NCBI GenBank assembly: GCA_937902125.1
Contig: CALDIB010000023.1
Coordinates: 1-39,945, forward strand
Length of the DNA: 39,945 nt
DNA from: an uncultured Treponema sp.
GTDB taxonomy: Bacteria > Spirochaetota > Spirochaetia > Treponematales > Treponemataceae
Direction of reading: 5' to 3'
A program made the translations under genes and the position numbers. The notes under the pieces are model-generated. The model did not search any database, was not told the origin of the DNA, and was given only the letters and a program-made list of their open reading frames with translations. Position 1 is the stretch's first letter, and the number at the start of each line of letters is the position of its first letter. This document shows positions 1 through 7,001 of this stretch, piece after piece.

Positions 1-46
1 TTTTCTCAAAAGGAGTTTTTTATGTTGACAAATGGCACAACATATC

Positions 47-80
47 AAACCGCAAACCGGCTTGACCGGTTTGTCGGTTT
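47..80 (-). terminator. Hairpin downstream of the acyltransferase gene
   Basis: Inverted repeat with an 8-bp perfect core (CAAACCGG at 53-60, CCGGTTTG at 66-73) and an outer 6-bp extension (47-52 with 75-80) interrupted by one bulged base. It lies about 20 bp beyond the stop codon of the minus-strand acyltransferase gene. A T-run is weak, so the terminator role is inferred from position. Confidence 0.5.
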
Positions 81-100
81 TGAAGCTTTGTTATGCTTTA

Positions 101-1153
101 TCATACACCAAATTTTCTTCTTGTCAAAGAGAACAGCGGTTTCTCTATAAATTTATTTACGACAACAGAAATGCCCGATGACAGGGTAAAAACCAAAACA
201 TAGCACGCAACAAAACCGTAGCTGCTTTTGCTGAACCCAATCTTACTTACAAGGCCTCCGGCAAGCGGAAGCAGGCAACCGTGATAAAGGTAGATTCCGT
301 AACTATTGTCGCCAAAGGTTTTCAGCCAGTTGAAAAACCTGCCCGTATTCAGTTTGGAGAATGCTGTGTAAGAAAGTACAAATAATAAGATCCCGTATTG
401 AACATGGTTTTCCAAAATGCTTTTCCAGCACTTGGAAAGCAAAAATCCAAAAACTATAAAAAATACAAACAAATAAAATTCATCCCTTATTTCCTCAAAA
501 CTTCCCGCCCTTTCGAAGTAGTAGAAAACGATGCCCGCCGCCAGCAACGGAAATTGTCTCGGAAGCCAAAAATAAAAATACCAGCCCGTGTCAATTCCGC
601 TCTTATTCAAAATGAGGGTGCTAAGGTATCCGATGGGAACGGAAATTACAAAAAGCACCACGGATTTCTTCGGAGTATCTGCTATTTTTTTCAGCAGCGG
701 AGCTAAGGCTATGAAAACAATCAAGTCACCAATGTACCAGTTCATCCATGGATTTATAAAATTATAGGAAAAACCATTCAGGAATGTGACCGCGAAAAAT
801 ACCTTCCTCCAAACAGTGTCATGAATGCCCGGAATGCCGCCGATTTCAATGCAGCGCATCGCGAAATGCCAGACCACCGCGGTGTACAACACTGGAACGA
901 GGCGGATAATCTTATGCAATAAATACTTTAAATAAGCTTTCCAATTCCACCGCCCTTTATTTTTTTCAAGTGATTTGAAGGAAAGGTAAGCCGATATTAT
1001 GAAAAACAGCTGGACGCAATACATTCCTGCAAATGCTATGCTGGAAACAAATGCAATATTGAACCTTTGGACCGTATGAACGGCAACTATTCCAAGTATT
1101 CCGAACCCCTTTGCTTTTGAGATCCAATCAATCCGCTTGTTTTGAGTTTCCAT
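101..1153 (-). CDS. Membrane acyltransferase, acyltransferase_3 family
   Basis: 350-residue polytopic membrane protein of the acyltransferase_3 family (Pfam PF01757), whose members O-acylate surface sugars or lipids. The N-terminal region has the family-typical arrangement: an amphipathic start (IDWISKAKG), then a histidine at the end of the first hydrophobic segment (GIVAVHTVQ, about residue 26) and a second hydrophobic stretch (VQLFFIISAYLSF). About ten hydrophobic segments follow, and the C-terminus ends with the usual basic tail after a last segment (FIEKPLFSL). The ATG at 1151-1153 is set by a strong Shine-Dalgarno, AGGAAGGAG. The gene is AT-richer than its neighbours and has an unusually long leader, which hints at acquisition. 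The substrate cannot be told from sequence. Confidence 0.88.
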   Translation of the reverse strand: METQNKRIDWISKAKGFGILGIVAVHTVQRFNIAFVSSIAFAGMYCVQLFFIISAYLSFKSLEKNKGRWNWKAYLKYLLHKIIRLVPVLYTAVVWHFAMRCIEIGGIPGIHDTVWRKVFFAVTFLNGFSYNFINPWMNWYIGDLIVFIALAPLLKKIADTPKKSVVLFVISVPIGYLSTLILNKSGIDTGWYFYFWLPRQFPLLAAGIVFYYFERAGSFEEIRDEFYLFVFFIVFGFLLSKCWKSILENHVQYGILLFVLSYTAFSKLNTGRFFNWLKTFGDNSYGIYLYHGCLLPLAGGLVSKIGFSKSSYGFVACYVLVFTLSSGISVVVNKFIEKPLFSLTRRKFGV

Positions 1154-1462
1154 TTTACTCCTTCCTTTTTGAGAATTTGGAGAAATGTTAAACTCAAATT
1201 TTATATTTTTATAAAACTACCAGCCCAGTGGGCTGTGAGCATAACAATATTTCTCCGTATCCGCTGTAAAAGTCTTATGCTGTAAAAAGTGTCAGTGTAA
1301 GACCTCTACAGATTTTGACAATTTTTATTATACCACAGTTTCCATGCTTTGCATAGAGTTTTATGCGGATAAGCGTAAAATTACATTAAAGCGAAGAAAT
1401 TGGACAAAAAAAATTAAAGGCTGTCGTTCAATTAACGGACGCGATATAAATCAACTCCGTTC
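1154..1462 (-). other. Non-coding leader and promoter region of the acyltransferase
   Basis: About 300 bp without a credible gene. Read on the minus strand it contains an extended -10 promoter (TGGTATAAT, plus positions 1327-1335), so transcription would start near 1320 and leave a leader of about 165 nt. In the leader are a 6-bp stem (1272-1277 with 1298-1303), a short repeated GCTGTAAAA element (1262 and 1279 regions) and a near-perfect palindrome CAGCCCAGTGGGCTG around 1222-1236. Upstream, 1361-1383 can form an 8-bp stem (TTTTATGC with GCGTAAAA). I recognise no riboswitch class. Confidence 0.5.
1327..1335 (-). promoter_or_regulatory. Extended -10 promoter for the acyltransferase
   Basis: Minus-strand TGGTATAAT, a perfect extended -10 box followed by AA. 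The same TGnTATAATAA form recurs at 38945-38953 (Rhs tip) and 39667-39675 (DUF4160), all three preceding AT-rich accessory genes. Confidence 0.6.
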
Positions 1463-1572
1463 TAGCAAGCGGGGGAGCGGGGGGCGAAAGCCCCTGCAGA
1501 GGGGGTAGCGGAAAACGCCGCAGGCGGTTGAAGCGAGGGGGAGGCCTCCCCCTCCCGCCCCTTCAACCGCTT
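1463..1572 (-). repeat. GC-rich nested hairpin element after SulP
   Basis: Directly downstream of the SulP stop. A 10-bp outer stem (1524-1533 with 1561-1570) encloses a perfect 20-bp palindrome at 1535-1554 (GAGGGGGAGGCCTCCCCCTC), and a separate 5-bp stem with a GAAA tetraloop sits at 1481-1494. The G/C-homopolymer style differs from the rest of the window and resembles a dispersed intergenic repeat; it may end SulP transcription, but no T-run follows. Confidence 0.6.
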
Positions 1573-3252
1573 CTATCCCAAAATCTCTCTGGCCCGAGCC
1601 AGCGCAAGGTCGATGTTGGCGCAAACGTTTTCTTTGCCCAGCTTGTCCAACATGCCGGTTTTTTCGCAAAGCATGTAGGGCTGGGTATGAATGCCGGAAA
1701 GCACGATTGTGACGCCGCGGCGGTCGCAGGCTTGCTTGGCTTGCTCAAGGGCGCGGATTCCGCCGGCGTCAAGGTAAATGGTGTTGCGCATTCGCAAAAT
1801 CAAAACCTTGTAGTCAAGCTCGGCCTTTTCAACGGCCACGTCAAATTTGCGGACAGTGCCAAAAAACAGGGGGCCGTCAATTTCGTAGACCATGGCGCCC
1901 TTGGGAATGTCCAGGGTCTCTTGGTTTTCGGAGGAGCCGCTTATTCCTTCTGTCAAGTTTTCACGCTTGGCTTGAACGTTTGAAAGGTCGCACATTTTTT
2001 TGATGAAGAAGAAGGCGGCAAGTCCAAGGCCCACTTCAATGGCCACGGTCAGGTCGATGAAAACGGTAATCAAAAATGTCACCGCAAAAACAAAGGAGTC
2101 GCTCTTTTGGCCTTTGACCAAGGCGCGAATGCTTCCAAAGCCGGCCATGTTCCATGCCACGTTAATCAAGACCGCGCTCAGGGCCGCCATAGGAATGTAG
2201 ACGGCAAACCTTCCCAAGAAAATCAAAATCAACAAAAGCGTTATGGAGTGAACGATTCCAGCCACAGGAGTTTTGGCGCCGTTCTTGATGTTGGTGGCCG
2301 TGCGGGCGATGGCGCCTGTAGCCGGGATTCCTCCAAAAAGCGGGCTTGCGATGTTCGCGATTCCCTGGCCGATAAGCTCCATGTTGGAGTCGTGCTTGCT
2401 TCCAATCATTCCGTCGGCGACCACCGCGCTGAGCAAGGATTCGATGGCGGCCAAAACCGCTATTGATACTGACGTGGGAAAAAGAGCCCTGATAGACGAC
2501 AGGCGCAAGTCCGGCAATTTTGGAAGCGGAAGGGAGGACGGAATTGAACCGTAGCGGCTTCCGATTGTGTCGGTTTCAAGGCCAAATTTATTTTTAGCGA
2601 CTATCGAAACCAAGGTGGCCAAAATGATTGCGATAAGGGAGCCGGGAATTCTTTTTGTGACCCGCGGCCACAAAAAAATCAAGGCCAAGCTTGCCGCCGC
2701 CAGCGCGAATGAAAAATAATTCACGCGGCCTATGTTCAAAAAGTAAGTGTGAATTTTTCCCACAAAGTCTCCGGGCATCTTGTCAAAGCCTTGAGGAAAG
2801 TTGACTATGGACAAGCCAAAAAAGTCTCCGATTTGTCCGGCAAAAATTGTAAGCGCTATGCCGGCGGTAAAGCCAGTTACGATTGTATATGGAATGAACT
2901 TTACAAGGCCGCCCATCTTAAAGGCGCCAAGCAAAATCAAAAGAACGCCGGCCATAATCGTGGCCGTGGCAAGGCCTTCAACTCCAAATTGCGCCACAAC
3001 TCCATAAACGATTACGGCAAAGGCGCCGGTAGGTCCTCCAATTTGAACCCTGCTTCCGCCAAAAGCGCTGATAAAAAATCCGGCCACAATCGCGGTAAAA
3101 AGTCCCGCTTCCGGCGGAACGCCGCTGGCAATGGCAAAGGCAATTGCCAAGGGAAGAGCGACGATTCCGACGATGACTCCGGCAAGCGCGTCGGAGGCGA
3201 ATGTTTTTGCCGAATAATTTTTTAGAGAAGAAATCAATTCTGGTTTTAACAT
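1573..3252 (-). CDS. SulP/SLC26 family anion transporter with STAS domain
   Basis: 559-residue inner-membrane transporter of the SulP family, which moves sulfate, bicarbonate or related anions. Residues 1-420 form the hydrophobic transport domain, beginning with the typical DALAGVIVGIVALPLAIAFA segment and the GGPTGAFAVIV signature. Residues about 450-555 are a cytoplasmic STAS domain (YEIDGPLFFGTVRKF, then LDAGGIRALEQ and IVLSGI). Length is normal for the family. No Shine-Dalgarno precedes the ATG; instead a promoter lies only 8 nt upstream, suggesting a leaderless mRNA. cysE further along would fit a sulfate-assimilation role, but bicarbonate uptake is equally possible. Confidence 0.93.
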   Translation of the reverse strand: MLKPELISSLKNYSAKTFASDALAGVIVGIVALPLAIAFAIASGVPPEAGLFTAIVAGFFISAFGGSRVQIGGPTGAFAVIVYGVVAQFGVEGLATATIMAGVLLILLGAFKMGGLVKFIPYTIVTGFTAGIALTIFAGQIGDFFGLSIVNFPQGFDKMPGDFVGKIHTYFLNIGRVNYFSFALAAASLALIFLWPRVTKRIPGSLIAIILATLVSIVAKNKFGLETDTIGSRYGSIPSSLPLPKLPDLRLSSIRALFPTSVSIAVLAAIESLLSAVVADGMIGSKHDSNMELIGQGIANIASPLFGGIPATGAIARTATNIKNGAKTPVAGIVHSITLLLILIFLGRFAVYIPMAALSAVLINVAWNMAGFGSIRALVKGQKSDSFVFAVTFLITVFIDLTVAIEVGLGLAAFFFIKKMCDLSNVQAKRENLTEGISGSSENQETLDIPKGAMVYEIDGPLFFGTVRKFDVAVEKAELDYKVLILRMRNTIYLDAGGIRALEQAKQACDRRGVTIVLSGIHTQPYMLCEKTGMLDKLGKENVCANIDLALARAREILG

Positions 3253-3260
3253 AGTGGGCT

Positions 3261-3289
3261 ATGATACCGCAAAGGAGGGAAAAATACAA
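3261..3289 (-). promoter_or_regulatory. SulP promoter placed for a leaderless transcript
   Basis: Minus strand TTGTAT (3284-3289), 17-bp spacer, TATCAT (3261-3266), then 8 nt to the SulP ATG. The expected transcription start falls on or just before the start codon, and there is no Shine-Dalgarno. Confidence 0.55.
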
Positions 3290-3312
3290 TTAGGCTTGGG
3301 AAAAACGCTGAA

Positions 3313-3437
3313 TTTATAGAATTTGCGCAAATTTAGCGTTTATAAACCTTAATATTTGTGCAAAAACTCTATTTATAAACCTTATAATTTGTGCAAATTT
3401 GCTATTTACAAACCTTAATATTTGTGCATATAATGAG
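3313..3437 (+). repeat. 33-bp tandem repeat upstream of the AAA ATPase gene
   Basis: Three head-to-tail 33-bp units start at 3339, 3372 and 3405, sharing the core TTTAtAAACCTTAaTATTTG plus TGCA. A shortened fourth unit with an internal deletion lies at 3313-3338. The last unit contains the -35 box of the ATPase promoter, so the array could be a set of binding sites for a regulator. Confidence 0.85.
3405..3434 (+). promoter_or_regulatory. AAA ATPase promoter placed for a leaderless transcript
   Basis: TTTACA (3405-3410), 18-bp spacer and a perfect TATAAT (3429-3434), followed after only 6 nt by the ATG at 3441. Confidence 0.65.
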
Positions 3438-3440
3438 AGC

Positions 3441-4763
3441 ATGGCTTTTAAGAGGAAGATTTATAAAGAATTCTTGCGTTGGAAAGAAGACTGGGCCGAC
3501 AAGCGCGCTCTGCTTGTTCAAGGGGCTCGGCGCATCGGAAAGTCCACCATTGTCGAGGAATTTGCGAAACACGAATACGACTCATACATCCTTATAAACT
3601 TTCAAAAAGACTTGCCAAAGGTCAAAAGTCTGTTCGAGGACTTGGCCGACCTTGACTCTTTTTTTAGAACCATATCGCTGATTTACGGAAAAAAACTAGT
3701 TCCGCATAAAAGCCTAATAATCTTTGACGAAATCCAACTGTTCCCATTGGCGCGGCAATCAATCAAGCAGTTTGTGGAGGACGGCCGCTTTCATTATATC
3801 GAAACAGGCTCGTTGATAACGATAAGGCAAAATGTGGAAAAAATTCTTTTGCCAAGCGAAGAAAAATGCATTGACATGTTCCCTATGGACTTTGAGGAAT
3901 TTCTATGGGCCAAAGGCGACGAAGTCACCATTGATTTGATTAGGGAAAATTTTTTGCAAAAAAAGCCCTTGGGCGACGCAGTTCATCGAAAGCTGTTAAA
4001 AGACTTTCGCCTTTATATGGCGGTTGGAGGAATGCCGCAGGCCGTAAACGAACTGTTGGAATCAAACGACTATTCGCGAGTGGACGAAGTCAAGCGCGAC
4101 ATAATAACGCTGTATCACAACGACCTAAAAAAACTTGACGCGACTTACAAACTTTCCACTTCATTGATTTTTGACGCCCTTCCATCGGAACTGTCATCCC
4201 ATTCAAGGCTTTTCAAGGCCACCGCGCTTGGAAAAAACGCTCGTGTGTCGCGCGCCTACAGTTCCTTTGAAGCCATAAAAGATTCTATGATTGTGAATAT
4301 CGCCAACAACTGTTCCGACCCTAACATCGCGTTCAACTTGAGCAAGGACATAGCGAGCCAAAAAATCTTTATGGGCGACACAGGGCTTCTTGTCACGCAA
4401 ATTTTCATGAACTCAAAGCTTCCGATTCAAGAGTCAATCTACAAGCAGCTAATCGTTGACAAGATAAGCATAAACCTTGGAATGGTTTTTGAAAACGCAA
4501 TCGCCCAAACGCTGCGCGCCAATGGCTACGATTTGTACTTTCACAACTTTGACCACCACGAAATTGACTTTATGCTTTCTTTTGGAAAAAAGATAATTCC
4601 AATAGAGGTAAAGTCTTCGACTTACAAAAACCACCGCTCGCTTGACGTGTTCTGCAAAAAATACTCAAAGCATGTTTTTGACCGCTATGTGATTTGCGCC
4701 AAAGACTTGAAACGCGAAGAAGGCGTGACATTCATTCCCTTTTACATGGCGATGTTTTTGTAA
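3441..4763 (+). CDS. AAA_14/DUF4143 family ATPase
   Basis: 440-residue protein of the widespread AAA_14-DUF4143 family. The P-loop (GARRIGKST) lies near residue 29, Walker B is LIIFDEIQLF, and an ETGSLI segment follows. The C-terminal DUF4143 part contains GDTGLL, FENAIAQTLR and the DF-x(n)-IEVKSS pattern, which resembles a PD-(D/E)XK nuclease core. The open frame continues upstream from a TTG at 3399, but the ATG at 3441 fits the promoter better and avoids translating the tandem repeat. These ATPases occur in variable copy number in Treponema and other anaerobes. Their role is unsettled, with defence, addiction and DNA-processing roles all proposed. Confidence 0.88.
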   Translation: MAFKRKIYKEFLRWKEDWADKRALLVQGARRIGKSTIVEEFAKHEYDSYILINFQKDLPKVKSLFEDLADLDSFFRTISLIYGKKLVPHKSLIIFDEIQLFPLARQSIKQFVEDGRFHYIETGSLITIRQNVEKILLPSEEKCIDMFPMDFEEFLWAKGDEVTIDLIRENFLQKKPLGDAVHRKLLKDFRLYMAVGGMPQAVNELLESNDYSRVDEVKRDIITLYHNDLKKLDATYKLSTSLIFDALPSELSSHSRLFKATALGKNARVSRAYSSFEAIKDSMIVNIANNCSDPNIAFNLSKDIASQKIFMGDTGLLVTQIFMNSKLPIQESIYKQLIVDKISINLGMVFENAIAQTLRANGYDLYFHNFDHHEIDFMLSFGKKIIPIEVKSSTYKNHRSLDVFCKKYSKHVFDRYVICAKDLKREEGVTFIPFYMAMFL

Positions 4764-4798
4764 AAAAAACGGCCTCCCCGCGATGGAGGAAGCCGCCT
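4764..4798 (-). terminator. Intrinsic terminator of the repeat lipoprotein gene
   Basis: Read on the minus strand, a CCTCC/GGAGG stem extended by a bulged CGG/CCG pair is followed by eight T residues (plus positions 4762-4769). It lies 35-70 bp beyond the lipoprotein stop codon and abuts the convergent ATPase gene. Confidence 0.75.
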
Positions 4799-4832
4799 CA
4801 GTCACGCGCCGCTTGCTCGCAACGCAATCTTA

Positions 4833-6494
4833 TCATTCCATGTAAGCGTAGTCGGAACGAAGGTTGATTGTTCTAAATTCGGATATTCCCTGAGCTTCAG
4901 GCACTTGGAATGAAAAAAACTGTTCCGAGAAGAATTGCTTTTTTCCCTTTGATTTTAATGTGGCGTTAAAGCATCGGGAGGCTCTGTACAACTCGACTTC
5001 TTCCGGCTTTGCCCATGACTTGACGTCTTCCATGCAGGGGTCTTTGTCAAAAACCGGATTAGAGGCGTCTTGACTATAACCGGCAAACCAATAAGTGGCG
5101 CCAGGCGCCCACTCTGTAGTGCCGGCAAAATATTCTATTCTAGAATAAAGATTTTTCACATTTTTTGGCGGAATGAAATTGGAAACAGTTGAAGTCGGCT
5201 TTTCGCCGTCGTATGTCAATTCAAGATGCCTAGCCTCATTAAGATTGGAATAGTCAATGTCGCCAACACCATTTTCCGCCACAATAGAAAGCCATTCCTG
5301 TTTTATAGCTTCGCGAAGATTGTCGCCGTCCGTTGTCTGCAATTCAATCTGGAAAACATAGCGCTCGCCCGGTTCGCAAAGAGGGTAAAGACAAGTCCAA
5401 TCGTCCACGTTATTGTCTATTATTACCGCAGCGCGCATTGTGCGCTCTTTATTTCCGCTTATCATTTCGTGCCGCTCGATGCAGGTCCAGCCTTCGCCGC
5501 CGTATATCTTGTTAGTTATATAATCGCCGTTGCCAGTTCCGACAGACTTAAACAACCTAACGTAATCGCCGTTATTGTCGCCTACCCATTTATAGATATG
5601 GTCTTCCACCCAACCAGAGACGTCGTTTTTGCCAACTTTTACCATTTTGCGCAGATAAGATCCTTTGCCTTTGTTGTTGTCGTTGTCCCAACCAATCCAT
5701 TCAAAGGAGCAATCAGAATTAAATTTATAGCTGCCGTTTCCTTCTCCCACATCTTTATACCAGCTGTAGTAACCGTCCTTGTTCGGAACAGGATGGTTGT
5801 GTGGATAGTCATATTCATAATTGCCGTTACCCGCGCCTACATACTCATAGTCAAATCTGCCGCTACTAACAGTTTTTTCAAAAGTTCCTTTTCCTTCACC
5901 CACATACTCAAATCCAGCGACTTCATATTCGCCTTCTCCCGGCTTTCTTAGCGAATAATTGTCGCAAACTTTTATGTGGTCTCCTTTTCCAGCTCCAACA
6001 TTCTCGTAACGATCAAAGGCATAATCGCCTTTTCCAGCTCCGACATACTCATACCTCTCGTTTTCTTCCCTAATCAAAAATTTCGGGTTATAATAATCGT
6101 CGGCAGGTCTTGTTATCGTGAACTTTATTCCGCCCTCAACATTTTCAATTTTTACATGAGTCGTTTGATAACGATCGGTTGTCCAAAGTTTTTCGTCATA
6201 GCCGTCGCCGGGAACTTGCTCGCTAGATTCGGCAGCAAAAGAAAGTCCGTCCGCAAGGCTTTTTGAAACATTTGGCGAAACAGAAGCGGACGCGCCTGAG
6301 CCGTAGACTACGCCGTTTTTCTTTATACGCAAGTCCAAGATTTTAGACGAGTTCACAGCACCCGGATTATCCGTAGTTGGCGCCGTGGGCGCGGTTGCTG
6401 CAAGGGCGCCGCCCGAAGCGTTGGAACAGCCGGAAAAGGCCAACAACAAACCAAATGCGGACACGAACGCCGCAATTTTGCCAAACATCTTCAT
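4833..6494 (-). CDS. Lipoprotein with VGxGxGxY repeats
   Basis: 553 residues with a lipoprotein signal peptide (MKMFGKIAAF, then LLLAFSGC with Cys23) and a Ser/Thr/Ala/Pro-rich linker, so surface or periplasmic. Residues about 148-326 hold eight clear and up to ten degenerate copies of an aromatic-x-x-VG-x-G-x-G-x-aromatic motif, such as YEYVGAGKGDY, FEYVGEGKGTF and FKSVGTGNGDY, separated by variable spacers. Residues beyond 330 look like a separate globular domain. I do not recognise a named family. The start has a good CGGAGGC ribosome site. It is divergently transcribed from an XRE regulator with three operator-like sites between them, and has its own intrinsic terminator. Adhesion or ligand binding is only a guess. 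Confidence 0.85.
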   Translation of the reverse strand: MKMFGKIAAFVSAFGLLLAFSGCSNASGGALAATAPTAPTTDNPGAVNSSKILDLRIKKNGVVYGSGASASVSPNVSKSLADGLSFAAESSEQVPGDGYDEKLWTTDRYQTTHVKIENVEGGIKFTITRPADDYYNPKFLIREENERYEYVGAGKGDYAFDRYENVGAGKGDHIKVCDNYSLRKPGEGEYEVAGFEYVGEGKGTFEKTVSSGRFDYEYVGAGNGNYEYDYPHNHPVPNKDGYYSWYKDVGEGNGSYKFNSDCSFEWIGWDNDNNKGKGSYLRKMVKVGKNDVSGWVEDHIYKWVGDNNGDYVRLFKSVGTGNGDYITNKIYGGEGWTCIERHEMISGNKERTMRAAVIIDNNVDDWTCLYPLCEPGERYVFQIELQTTDGDNLREAIKQEWLSIVAENGVGDIDYSNLNEARHLELTYDGEKPTSTVSNFIPPKNVKNLYSRIEYFAGTTEWAPGATYWFAGYSQDASNPVFDKDPCMEDVKSWAKPEEVELYRASRCFNATLKSKGKKQFFSEQFFSFQVPEAQGISEFRTINLRSDYAYME

Positions 6495-6513
6495 AAAATA
6501 GCCTCCGAAACAT

Positions 6514-6600
6514 TTTATTACAATTGTAATAAATTATACACTATATAACAATATATTTCAAGTGAAATATATTGCAAAAACAAATATTACACTTGTGATA
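6514..6600. promoter_or_regulatory. Three operator-like inverted repeats between lipoprotein and XRE gene
   Basis: Three 16-bp sites share the form TATTwCA-NN-TGwrATA. Site 1 (6516-6531) lies in a perfect 20-bp palindrome at 6514-6533. Site 2 (6554-6569) lies in a 26-bp inverted repeat, 6549-6560 with 6563-6574. Site 3 (6585-6600) is imperfect by one base. Centres are 38 and 31 bp apart. They are the obvious candidates for binding by the adjacent XRE protein. Confidence 0.75.
6533..6561 (-). promoter_or_regulatory. Promoter of the repeat lipoprotein
   Basis: Minus strand TTGAAA (6556-6561), 17-bp spacer, perfect TATAAT (6533-6538). Operator 2 covers the -35 box and operator 1 covers the predicted start near 6526, the usual geometry for repression. 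Confidence 0.75.
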
Positions 6601-6610
6601 AAAAATAAGC

Positions 6611-6958
6611 ATGGGATTTTGGCAAAATGTAGAGGATGAATGCGAATACCTCGGAATCACAAGAAAAGAACTCGCAAAAAAAGCTAATTTTTCCGTTCAT
6701 ACAATCTCTAACGGAATAAAGCGCGATGGAATGCCAGCCGCAGATTTGGCGGTAAGAATTTCGCGCGCTTTGAATGTTCCGCTTGAAAAACTTTTGAACA
6801 TGAGCTCAAAAGGCCAATCCGCAGGCATAGCCGAAAACGAAAGGCAAAAACAAGACAGAAAGTTGTTTTCCGCCTACCTTCCCCTTGTAAAAAAAATAAA
6901 CCGCCTGCAAGATGACTCAAAAAAAGCCCTTGTCACGATTATTGATAAGCTAAAGTAA
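6611..6958 (+). CDS. XRE-family HTH transcriptional regulator
   Basis: 115-residue cytoplasmic DNA-binding protein. Residues about 13-65 form a Cro/CI-type helix-turn-helix (ITRKELAKKANFSVHTISNGIKR has the usual helix-turn-recognition-helix layout, followed by the ALNVPLEKLL closing helix). The remaining 50 residues are helical and charged, likely for dimerisation. It is divergent from the repeat lipoprotein, and three inverted repeats of one consensus lie between the genes. The third site lies 10 bp from its start codon, so autoregulation is likely. The Shine-Dalgarno is poor; the gene may be leaderless (a TTGCAA/GATAAA pair ends 8 nt before the ATG). Confidence 0.88.
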   Translation: MGFWQNVEDECEYLGITRKELAKKANFSVHTISNGIKRDGMPAADLAVRISRALNVPLEKLLNMSSKGQSAGIAENERQKQDRKLFSAYLPLVKKINRLQDDSKKALVTIIDKLK

Positions 6959-7001
6959 AAAAGACGCTTGGGAGTTGCCATAACTTCTTCTTGCCGCCAG
7001 C

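Noticed and set aside
22..150. 42-codon open frame on the plus strand with a good AAAAGGAG site
   Set aside because: It overlaps the convergent acyltransferase gene end and a hairpin, has no recognisable domain, and hydrophobic content follows from the antisense of the acyltransferase tail.
1154..1320. Possible riboswitch in the acyltransferase leader
   Set aside because: Stems are short and no known aptamer core was recognised; kept only as a structured leader.
3339..3437. Possible CRISPR array
   Set aside because: The units are contiguous 33-bp tandem repeats without unique spacers, and no cas gene is present.
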